Shown in pieces: positions 44,472 through 54,637 of a stretch of 64,000 bases of DNA. The DNA comes from Beverwykella pulmonaria. Taxonomy: Eukaryota; Ascomycota; Dothideomycetes; Pleosporales; Melanommataceae. The position numbers and the translations under genes are program-made. The notes beneath the pieces are model-generated. The model was given only the letters and a program-made list of their open reading frames with translations. It ran no database searches and was not told the DNA's origin. Location of the stretch: NCBI GenBank assembly GCA_001599595.1, contig BCHH01000008.1, positions 2,602,526-2,666,525 of the forward strand. The letters run 5' to 3'. Positions within the stretch are counted from its first letter, which is position 1. The number at the start of each line of letters is the position of its first letter.

Positions 44472-47400
44472 ATGGCCCCCGCCTTGTTTGTCGAAGGAGA
44501 CCCTGCCATTGAGCGTCTTCATGGCAATTCCACGAACATTTGGAGAAATCCTTTAGAAGCTGAGCCATCTCATCAACACCCAACAAGGCTGAGCGACATC
44601 GGCGAAGAGGAAGAAAGAGAGAAAGACGATGCCAGTTCAACTGGATCATGGGAAGCTGTATCTGAATCCGGCAGCGAGAAGCTCGACGACGCGTCAGGAT
44701 ATTGTACGGCGGATGAGACGAGACTCCCGTTTAGACGGGATTACACACAGTTCTACAGAGCCGCTGCACGTGGAGATATTGATATCCTCAATGAGAAGTT
44801 GGATGCAGGCGTGATTGTGGACCAAGAGACGTCTATAGGCTACACTGCGCTTGGTAAGTTGTTCTGGGATACTGCCTGGATGCCATATGCAACCATAATA
44901 ACATTACTACCACCCCCTTCTTCGTGAAGAAGTATGCTGATATCTTCTCCCTGATTCTAGTCATCGCCATTTCAGAAATGCAAGTCGATGCCGTGAAGCT
45001 ACTCCTCGGAAGAGGGGCCGACGTCCACCACCGCGTCAACGAAATGCCCCCCCTAGCCCACGCCGCCTCACGTTCCGAACACGGACCCGAACTCATCCAA
45101 CTACTCTTAGATCACGGCGCAAATCTGAACACTGTATCCAGGCCCGACTCCAGAAATGTTCTGCACTGTGCAGCGGCTATCGGCACTGCCGAGACCATCG
45201 AGCTGCTGGTTGCTAAGGGAATGGATCTGGAGAAGAGGTGTCAGAGAGGCTGTACGCCTCTTCTTGTCGCCGCCAGAGCGGGAAATATAGACAACGCGAA
45301 GGTCTTGTTGAAACTTGGTGCTAAGCTCCATGTTGTGAGTGAGAATGGTGGTGGGCCACTCATTTGGTCGAGCTGCTGGGAGAATGTAGAAGCTGTGAAG
45401 TTCTGGCTGGACCAAGGCGTTGATATAAATGCCAGAGATTGCTACGGTCAAAGTAAGTCCAAATATTTCTCTTGGACATGCCCCGCCCCCAATCACCCAT
45501 CTTCTTCCCGCAGATTGAACTCGCATCCTCTACGCTGAGACCATCACTGACCCAAAGAAGCATCATTGTTCCTCGCCTGCCATTATGGCTCTCTCGAGAC
45601 AGTCAACGAACTCCTCGAAAATGGCGCCGACCCCTCCATCCCGAGTACCAAACCCGACATCTCGCCCCTAATAGCTGCTGTCACTTCCGACCACGCCGGA
45701 ATTGTCAAAGCGCTGGCTGCTCACGCCTGCGATCTTTACCGCAAGAACAAAGCAGGCGAAACTGCTCTCGATGTTGCCATCATTGAACGGCGACTGAACG
45801 CCTTACCAGCGCTTTTAGAACTGATGGGCGGAGAGGCATATCCTAAAGATAGCCCAGCGCTCCAGATTGCTCTGGCCAGCGGCCACAGAATGGTTAAATC
45901 GATCATGACTACCCTGTCTCTTGTATGGCCTTCTATTAGTCAAACAATACCCAGTGGACATGACTGGATCAAATGGGTTCTGGATGCAGGTGGAAATCTT
46001 GTGAAGCAGAGGGCGGCGTTCAAGATGCTGCATGTTGCGCTTGAAGAACAGGATGTAAGTTCTGCTCGCATGGACTCATGTTTCATCTCCAAAGTTCCGA
46101 GATTCTTGTGACTAATTATTCACAGATTGAAATGGTAAAGACCCTAGTCAAAGAAGGTTGTGACATTAACGTCTGCCTGGAATCCGGTCACACACCCCTT
46201 TCTTTCGCCGTCGGCCATCGCAACCTCGAGCTCATTCAAACTCTTCTGGACAACGGAGTGGACCCCAATATGAAACCAGCTAACAGAGGGAGCTACACTC
46301 CACTCGACGACGCCATCTTCGATATGGAGCATGGTGCGGACACCGAAGTCGTCAATCTCCTCCTCGAAACTGGACGCTGCCGCATCAATCATGGGAAAAA
46401 TCCTGCAAACACAGCTTTCTCCCACGTCCTAAGTAAGGCAGTATTAGAGTGGCCTCAAGGACTCTGGACAGATCTCGCTATTCGCATGCTTGAGTCTATC
46501 TCGGACGTCAATAACGACAAGTGCGCCGTTGGCTGCAGTCTACTCCATATAGCTACACTCCGAAAGAGCGAACAGTTTATCGACCTCCTGCTTGCAAAAG
46601 GCGCAGATCTGGAGGCAAAAGATGAGCTTGGTGTTACCCCTCTTATTATGGCATGCCAGCACGCTCCAAAGATGATACCTTTCCTCCTCGAAAGAGGTGC
46701 GAATATCAACGCAAAGTACAAAGCCAACGCCGGGGTCCTGGCTGCGGCCGCCTCACATGGAAACGTGGAGTCTCTGGTAGAATTAATCATCAATTTTGGG
46801 ATGGACATCGAGGTTGAGACTGAGCAGGGATACACACCGCTTGCTTGTGCGTTGACATGGGCTCAGGAGGAAGCAGCGCTGTACCTTATGTCTAGGGGCG
46901 CAAATGTGCATTGGAAGACACAACCCCGAAACCAGACAGCTCTGCATTTTGCGGCAAAGTATAAATTAGAGGGTATCATGGAGGAACTGCTGAAGAAGGG
47001 CATGGATGTCAATGCCCGAGATAGCGAAGGGTGGACACCGCTGCACGAGGTATGCTCATCCCCCTTTTCATGAACCAATGAGTGCCCTGTTAACCTACCC
47101 CTCTAGGCATGCGCCGTCGACAGCCCCCACCTCATCCGCATCCTCCTTGATGCAGGCGCAGACATCGAAGCCGAACTCCCAAACAAAGACCGGCCCCTGC
47201 ACGTAGCCCTTATCAACGAGCAACAGTCCGTTGCGCACTTGCTCATTACACGTGGCGCCTCACTCACCGCCCGCGCCTCCAAATTCCGCACTCCATTGCA
47301 CATCTGCGCAGAATACGACCTCCCCTTCGCCGCCACCCTCCTCCTCGAACGTGGTGCCTCCACCGAAGACGTCGACGAAGAGACATGGACTCCTTTATGC

Positions 47401-47772
47401 TGCTGCGGCTCTCGATTTGCCGCTTTCCTCATCGACCGCGGCGCAAGTGTGAATTATTGCGATAGGGATAATTGGAGTCCGCTACACCAGGCGGTGCATA
47501 ATGTGGATTTTGAGACTGCGGAGCTATTGTTGAGAAACGGGGCTGAGATTGACGTTAGGACGACAGATGATGGGTTGAGTGTTATGGAGAGGGCGAAGGA
47601 TTTGAAGAATAGGGAGGAGTGTGAGAAGTTTGTGAAGTTGTTGATGAAGATGGTGGCAAGTAGGCGGTTTGAGCGTGAAAGAAGGGAGGTTGTCGAGATT
47701 GAGGAGGTTGTTGAGATTGAGGAGGAGGAGATTGGGAGCGATGAGGTGGGTGGGAGGTTTGAGATTGTGTAA
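44472..47772 (+). CDS. Large ankyrin-repeat protein
   Basis: Five exons (44472-44853, 44961-45452, 45561-46054, 46126-47049, 47107-47772) give 985 residues. The first ~95 residues are polar and acidic (GEEEEREKDD), with no known domain. From FYRAAARGDIDIL on, ankyrin repeats follow almost to the end, with repeated TPL, LLL and GA-D/N patterns: VIAISEMQVDAVKLLLGRG, TPLLVAARAGNIDNAKVLLK, TPLSFAVGHRNLELIQTLLD, TPLDDAIFDME, SLLHIATLRKSEQFIDLL, WTPLHEACAVDSPHLIRILL. The last ~40 residues are a Glu-rich tail (EIEEVVEIEEEE). Ankyrin repeats mediate protein binding; no NACHT, kinase or HET domain is joined here, so the role is unknown. Introns are 107, 108, 71 and 57 bp. It is divergent from het-C. 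Confidence 0.88.
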
Positions 47773-50265
47773 TTATTTGGGATATTATTAACGATCGATG
47801 GGGTTTTGGTGTTAACATTACGGACTTTCGCTATTCACATTAATGAGGAGGTAGGGGGGAAAGGAGGTTGGATACGATATTCTCTCTTGTCTCGCCCTCA
47901 ATAGTTACTGGGGTCAATGTTCGGTTTCCACAGTCATCTATGATTCCCGCATCTTCTAGTGATATTTCGCCTGTGTATCAAATGCCAGCAATGGGATCAA
48001 AAGGTGGAGTATCGAGTGAAAGTGCCATCTCTTTGCTCGATTGCACGACTCCATGAGGTATGCTCACGCGATCCTGAACCATTCAAACGGGTTCCAATAT
48101 GTAGGGCTTTGTGATGTACAGTCATGAGCTAGGTGGCAGGTTTGAGGTGACATATCTAGCTACAGGCTTCTGATGTTGATGTTAGTACGAATGCAGTATA
48201 GCTAAGAGTTGAGGTAACAACAGCGCCATACCATCGTCCTTGTTACAACCTAGTTTGTTCTTAAGGACCCAAGTTACTCACTTCTCACTCATTTCCATGG
48301 AAAGGTTTCAGTGCTATTCTGCCTGACCACGAGCCTAGTTCAACAAACGTTTCCATGGCGCTGTCGCATTAGGCCCCGCCTTTGCAAGAGCCAATCGACC
48401 GTTTCCTTGAAAGACGGACTCTGGAACTGGGTCAAAGGAATCGGGAAAAAGTGGCAGAATTCGAGCAAGAGAAAGCACAATTATTGAAAGATCAAGCGTG
48501 GATACACGATATCCAGGACGTGTGCCGATATGGACTCCCAGCACTGTGCGCCACTCCCCCGGAAGGCGAGTCCAGGAAAGGACGAGAGGAACGCGAACGA
48601 GGGAATGAGTTGGTTCGCATCCTTTCTGGATGAGGACTAAGGAGGAGCGTTGAGTATGATGGTATCTGTCTATCTGTATTTGGAGGATGAGTTGTGTATG
48701 CGTTAAACAGTGTCTGTTGTTGGATAGAGGTTGGAAAGAATTACTGTCTCTGCTCTAGAAAGGGATAGGTAATAAAAGTGAGGTTTGTCTGCTGGGTGCT
48801 ATTGTGTCTGTCTGACTGTATCCCGAGCATGTGTGATGTATGTATGTGGTATTTGTCTTGTTTTGGATAAGGAGGATTAGATTTCTCGATCTGATCCAAA
48901 GCTCCTTTTCCATACCGGTAAATCTCGCGAAGTGGGCCGTAGGACCAAGCGAGGTCTGCCAAATACAGCTGTATTTATCTACCGCCGTTTCTCCAGTAAG
49001 GTAATGCCTGAAGTACTCAGCCCTGGACCTCGAAGCGAGCAAAACAGATCATAAGCCTTTGCCCAGCATGTCGTTTTACCAACTTCCCCTATCTCGATCG
49101 AGCCCGCGGACGCTGGTCATTGACTTTAAACTGTGAGGCAAACATGCATTACTCTTACCACTTGTTCAAATTAAGGGGCGAGAAGGGGGTCAAACTGCGA
49201 TTTGGAGAATTTGCTTGCTGGAAGCAGGACAGTGACGGCGTGTGTTTATTGATGTAGCTCTAGCTTTCTCTGGAGACATGGCTGGAGTGTAGAATCAGTT
49301 GTGCGTCTACGTGCCCATCTGTCGTGTACAAGTCCATCGCTCATTTGGCGGAGCCATATAGTCCGTCGTCCTGCTGTGGTCCATGTATGTATGCACCAAG
49401 AGCTCTCTTACTTATATCGTAGTGTGGTTTGTATCCTGCTATTATTTCAGCACGCTGCTGAAAGATATCACATCTAGACTACGGCATAAACAAAATCGTT
49501 CGTGGATCTTATGCGTGCTGTATGTTGTGTGCAATCACACCGTCCTTCATCCAACTTCAACGTTTCGTAGAGTCGCAAATTCGCATTTTAATACTCTGCT
49601 AACAGGATTAGAGTTTTTCTTCCTGCAATCCCACGTTTACATAGACTAGTACGTAGGATCACAGTATCTGCAAGAGAACCGCTGTTAGTCTGTAGTATAT
49701 TGTAGACACTAAGCGCCCTTTTCATTGTATGAAATACGCCCTGGATATAATCTCTGCCGTCGTCACCGTAGCTCCTACTAACGCGCTTCAGGTCACACAA
49801 GTTCTCTCTGAACAACGTTTATAACCCTGAAGATTATCATGAATATATAGAGAATCAGAATTACTACGCTGCAGCCAATCACACTTTGTTAATATCAGGT
49901 ATCGAATGATGCATTTCCCCTGTACCCCTACCAAACCCAAGCTCAAACGCTCCCCGGTTAAGAATCCTAGCGCAAAAGAATGGAAAAGCACGCCCACGGA
50001 AGGAAAAAGGTAGAAAAAAAGGGGTATCTCGATATGTGACTGTGCTGACTGACTGACTAGGAATGAATAGCTGAAAAGGGCTGGGCTGGACCGCATTGAA
50101 AGAGATTGATTACATTGACCACGCGTATCCTCCTCTTCTCTCCCATCATCAAACCCCAGGCCTTCCAAACGGTAGTCCTTCAGATCGAGAAGAGAAAAAA
50201 TAAGAATGCAGGTGCCGGGAATATTATAGAAGTAATGGAAACGAGATGAGGCTAGATGAGAGGTA
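47773..50265. other. Sparse region with one possible coding fragment
   Basis: About 2.5 kb between the stop codons of the ankyrin gene and the UBTD-like gene. Apart from the fragment at 48373-48633, described separately, I see only short overlapping frames. The stretch from about 48650 to 49900 is A/T-rich. Confidence 0.4.
48373..48633 (+). CDS. Possible small helical protein or last exon
   Basis: The frame is open from a TAG at 48370-48372 to the stop at 48631-48633 and has no ATG before the coding-looking part. The product (PIDRFLERRTLELGQRNREK then VAEFEQEKAQLLKDQAWIHD) is strongly amphipathic and helical, with codon use unlike random sequence, and ends in a charged tail (GREERERGNELVRILSG). 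Because the upstream stop is preceded by ATTAG, the frame could be the last exon of a spliced gene whose first exon I could not locate; otherwise it is a gene remnant. I cannot assign a function. Confidence 0.28.
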   Translation, partial: APPLQEPIDRFLERRTLELGQRNREKVAEFEQEKAQLLKDQAWIHDIQDVCRYGLPALCATPPEGESRKGREERERGNELVRILSG

Positions 50266-51498
50266 CTATTCGAACACCATGACGTTAACAACGTCTTCCT
50301 TCTTCCAGTACGGATTCGACTCGAGGCTCTTATGCTCGTCGTAGAACTTGCCGCCGAAGGCGATGCGGAGGCGTGTTGTATTTTTCATCTATGCGCAGAA
50401 ATTAGCATCTCTCCTATATATATGATGGGAGGTAGGTATTGTGGGAAATAGGGCAGGAAAAAGCAAACTCACCCCTTCAACCTCCTTCACCTTCCTCACC
50501 AAACTCGCGACATGCTCCCCCTCAGACATGGTAACCACAACATCCTTTTGATTCGAGCTCAAGCGACACTTTATTTGAAACAGCGAGCCTTCTGCCTTCG
50601 CCTTGCCCTTCCACAATCCTTCCTGCGCTCCGTCTCGACCATCCACACTATCCTCCTCTTCCTCATGCACCTCCTCCTCCTCCCCCACCAATCCATCCGG
50701 CTCAACAACAACCCACTCAGGCACCCTATACCACTCCCCATGCTCATCGAATACGCCACGCCAGATCTCTCCAGTCGGACACGTGCACTCTGTCGCATCC
50801 AGCATTGCCTGTGCTTCCTGTATATCTCCATTCTGTACAAGCTGTACCATCACGCGAATTGCGCTCCATATCTCTTGTTGGCCCGTAATCCGTGTATCCC
50901 ACCAGTCATTGCGCTCGCGGTCTAGCCTGCGGCGAGTCCATTGTGAGGACGACGAGTTCGTGAGTGCGACTACGTGTGTGCTGTGGTGACGACGGGGACT
51001 GCTGCTCGGATTCGTGTTGTTCGAGGTGGGGGGTTGTGTGGCGGTTGGTGAACCGATTGTATTCGGTAGCGTAGAGCGGTAGGCGGGGTTTATGGGCTTC
51101 AGAGGCGCGTTCGGGCGTGTTTTGCGCTGGGAGACGTGCGAGGCGATGGAGGCGGGTTGCGCGGGGGAGCTGTGCGCAAGCGCTTGGCGCGATTGCGAGG
51201 CATCATGTGGAGCGTCGGCGTTGTTAGGGTTGGCGTTGTCCGCGGGAGCTTCGCGCGAGGTGCAGCAACCCTGCGTAGTGATGTGTTAGCTGGAGGTTGA
51301 GGGCGGGAGGGTTGAGGTCCCGCCACGCGGCCGAATGACTAGACGTTGAGCTCCGGAGCTCTTGCTGAAGCCGTGGGACGCCCATAGCGTTCATCAAGTG
51401 AGAACCATCGCTCCTCAAGCCTTCATAAAAATAAGGCTCAAGGTATGTTCAGTGCTTAGGACCGAGGCAACGCAGCTGTGTGTGGATTAACATACCAT
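50266..51498 (-). CDS. DC-UbP/UBTD-type ubiquitin-domain protein
   Basis: Three exons (51498-51496, 51270-50473, 50388-50266) encode 307 residues. The mature N-terminus reads MGCCTSREAP; Gly2 with adjacent cysteines is a classical N-myristoylation and palmitoylation site. After a Ser/Pro-rich linker comes the UBTD/DC-UbP N-terminal domain (WTRRRLDRERNDWWDTRITG, then QEIWSAIRVMVQLVQNGDI and MLDATECTCPTGE). A Glu-rich spacer (EEEEVHEEEED) leads to a ubiquitin-like fold (FQIKCRLSSNQKDVVVTMSE to WKKEDVVNVMVFE). Homologues bind ubiquitin-pathway enzymes. The start codon is an exon of its own: ATG is followed by GTATGT, and a 225-bp intron ends in CGCAG before GGTTGCTGC. No alternative ATG in this frame precedes the conserved part. 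Confidence 0.85.
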
Positions 51499-52422
51499 GA
51501 TGCGGGGCCCTGGATCGCCTCAGTGCGAGGTTATTATGGAATGTCTGGTGATAATAGAGTGAGTGACGACCGTGGTGGGCAAAAATATGGACATTAAGAA
51601 GAAAGGTGTCGAGCGAGTTAACAAGGGAAAGAAGGCCGAGGTTTTGGAAAGGTCGCGATTTCACTCGACCATGTAGCACAGCAGTTGCCGCTTCTAATGG
51701 ACGCATCATCCATCCAGACTCCGCCACATCTGCAGCTAGGAGTCTCGGGAGCTTCGTTTGGCGCGGTTGACGGGTCATGGTGTAATTTAATGCACGTTAT
51801 GCTTGGTGAATACGCGTCGAAACACCTTACCCGTGTTTTTTCGAAGGACTTGGGAACGGGAGCTCGAACATGCATTCATAACGAATTTCACTTCACGCAA
51901 GCTGACCAGATTCAAATCAAGAAAACCACATTTTCTATTAGATATTATTACGTGGATGAGATTCCGCTGTACATCTCCTAATAAGGAGGTGCGTACGCAG
52001 GGTATCGGGGTATTGCGCAGAGAAAACAGATAAACGACAGCCAGGACTAAACTTGGTATCAAAATGAGAGAAACAAGTGCAGAGTGGTATCAATCTAGAC
52101 AAAAAGGAAAGCGGGCATAAACACTGAATAGGCCAAATAGACACCACTAAGATGTTGCATGCCGCAGATCATAACCCACGATACCGTGAGAGCGAGCGAC
52201 GAGGGTTGGTCCAATGTAAACGAAAATGGGTATGAGAGTAGTTATGAGAGAAAGCTCGATCCAAAACCTGCAAAGGAATCCGTAAGAAAGATCCAAAGCA
52301 TAACTTTGGGGGTATTTTGTCGTCGTGGGCCGTGCGGTCAAACAAGGGAGTTGCGATGCATTTGCTTTTCCGTCATTCCCTCATGGTTGTCGTCGTTAAA
52401 CGTGGGATCTTCCCACCATACT
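51499..52422. other. Intergenic region
   Basis: This stretch of about 920 bp lies between the start of the UBTD-like gene and the stop of the Meu6-like gene. Short frames on both strands overlap without recognisable features. Confidence 0.4.
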
Positions 52423-54637
52423 TTATGCAGTGGTAGCGACTTCGGGGGTGCTTTTTGGAGCCTGCCCTACTGTAACCGCATCCGGAACGACGTCGCCAAT
52501 GCTCTGGGGTTCAGCGGCAGCCGGCGTCTCCTCCTTCTTGGCTTCGGCGACAGGCGCCTCTTCCTTCGGCTCAGTTGTCTCCTCGACCTTGGCAGGGGGA
52601 GTCGGTGCCTTCTCCTCCTTCTTGGTCTTGGTAGCCTTGGAGGCGCTGCGGAAAAGGCCAGAAAGACCCTTAGGCTTCTCGGAAGCCTCGCCATCCTTCT
52701 CCTTCTTGACGGAACCACCGGTCAAGTTACCGAAGATGGAGCCACGCTTTTTCTGGGTCGGCGTGGTAGCGCTAGCGGTGCTAGTAACACCAATTGGCGC
52801 TTCCTCCTCTTTGGGGACCTCAGCAACGGGCTCGGCCGGCTCAGCAGGAGCAGCGACGGGAGCCTCGTCAGCCTTCAGCGGGTCCTCAAGCTTGGGAGCC
52901 TCAGAAGACGGGGCCTTCTCTGTAGTAGGAGACTTGACCTTCTCCTTCGAACCACCGAGGAATTTGCCAAAAGAGAAGTGGGTCTTCTCCTTGTGGGGGG
53001 TGGTTGCGGAAACGGGTTTGGCCTCCTCAGCTTTAGGCGCCTCGGTCGCGCCATCAACAACTGGAGCAACAGGCTCCTCCACCTTGGGAGCTTCAGCGGC
53101 AACCTCTGGCTCCTTTGAAATGGGAGCAGGTACAATCTCCGCCTCCTTCTTCTCCGTGGTAGGGCTCTTCAGTTTCTCCACAAAATTACCGAAGATGGAT
53201 CCGCGCTTGGTGGGCTTGGGCTTCTCCTCAGCAACTGGAGCAACGACAGGAGCAGTCTCATCGGCAGGCTTGGCCTCCTCAACGGGCTTGGGGAGGTCTG
53301 TGACGATGACAGGGGCGGTGACAGTAGAGGCTGGGTTCCCTGTTAGCTAGATTTCAATTGCCCACAGGATAATGAACGAACCTTCAGCGGCCGGAGCAGC
53401 AGCAGCCTCCTCCTCCTTCTTAGCCTCAACTTCTTCCTCCTTCTTTTCCTCGGCCTTCTCCTCCTTCTTCTCCTCAGCCTTCTCCTTCTTTCCAAGGAGA
53501 CCACCAAAGAGGGAGGCACGCTTGCCGCGAGAGACAGATCGGCTCTTGCTCTTGGCTGCCTTCTTCTTCTTCTTTTTCTCCTCGTCGGAAGAGCTACTAG
53601 ACGAAGAACCAGTGCGGGCGGGAGCGGGAGTGGAACCTTCAGCAACCACAGGAGCTTCGGTATCCGCTAGCTTTGGCGTAGCGTCAATGCTCTTTTTGGG
53701 TGCGGTACTCTCCTTAGCGGCGGTAGCTGCTAGCGTGGCGGGTTTGCCTTCGGTTGATGTCAGCGATCCTGCAGCGGGAACAAGCGAGCGTAGCAAAAAA
53801 AATAATTTAATATCGGCGCGTCGCGACACGCGCGACTCATGAAATGATAATCACTTACTAAGTTTCGCAAGCTGCTCGGTGTAGGTTTCATTGGCAACGA
53901 TTGTCTCGGCGGAAGCCTTAGCCTCCTCAATAGCCTTCTCAAAGGCGACGAACCATCCATTTCGCTCGGGCGTTGTCTGGGCCTCGAAGGCGTGCTTGTG
54001 TCCGTTGAGCTTGAAAAAGAAGACAACGGAGCCGTCCTTGGTAAGATCGGTCGCATCCGCCTGCACAAACAGGTTAGCATCATGTTCCCTAGGAACTGGG
54101 GCATGTGTATACGCACCAATTTCAAAACACCAGCGGGCGCCTCCTTCTGGTCCGCGTGCTTGACAAAGTAGAGTAGACCCTTTCCGGTTACGCTCGACCA
54201 GGCAGCAACCGTGTGCGCATGCTCAGCGTCCTTCTCGCCTCGCAGGAACTGGCCAAGGCTGGAGGCTGGGACAGGCTCCTCCTCACCGAACCAGAAATAC
54301 TTCTTCGAGAATCGGAGAATGCTGCAAATGTAATTAGCGACATGTTTCTGATAACTCTCATGCTAGGTGAAGCTCACTTCTTGAGGCCTGGAGCCTTGTA
54401 ACCCAGGGCACCGCTGTAGATTGGCTCCACAGGCTTCTCTTCTTTCTTTTCTTCTTTTTTCTCCTCAGCTGGAGCAACGGCCTCGCCCTCCGTTTTTGCG
54501 GGTTCCTCAACGGCGGCGGGCACAACAGGCTCCACAGCCTCGGCGGGCTTGTCGGCGGTCAGCGCGACAGCGGGCGCCGGTGTAGGCTCAACAACACCGG
54601 CCTCGGTGGTGACGGCGGGCTTCTGTTCTTCGGCCAT
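52423..54637 (-). CDS. Meu6-like PH-domain protein with acidic/basic repeat tail
   Basis: Five exons (54637-54378, 54321-54117, 54060-53859, 53768-53382, 53339-52423) give 656 residues. An Ala/Glu/Pro-rich start is followed by YSGALGYKAPGLKK and a PH-like domain spread over exons 2 and 3 (ILRFSKKYFWFGEEEPVPAS, WSSVTGKGLLYFVKHADQ, GSVVFFFKLNGHKHAFEA, RNGWFVAFEKAIEEAK). This resembles fungal proteins annotated as meiotic expression up-regulated protein 6; PH domains commonly bind phosphoinositides. The remaining ~430 residues are low-complexity (Lys/Glu, Ala/Pro) and carry a repeated motif of the form KR-G/A-S-I/L-F-G-x-F/L at four places. Intron 4 has a GTTCGT donor, the weakest junction. Strong strand asymmetry of the tail creates long meaningless frames on the opposite strand. 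Confidence 0.86.

Noticed and set aside
40436..47772. A biosynthetic or defence gene cluster around het-C
   Set aside because: No synthase, NACHT, HET-domain or nucleotidyltransferase gene lies in the interval; only an ankyrin protein is adjacent.
52159..53350. Plus-strand frames of 319 and 306 codons
   Set aside because: They are antisense shadows of the low-complexity tail of the Meu6-like gene; the Ala/Ser/Gly-rich products arise from its Lys/Glu/Ala codons.
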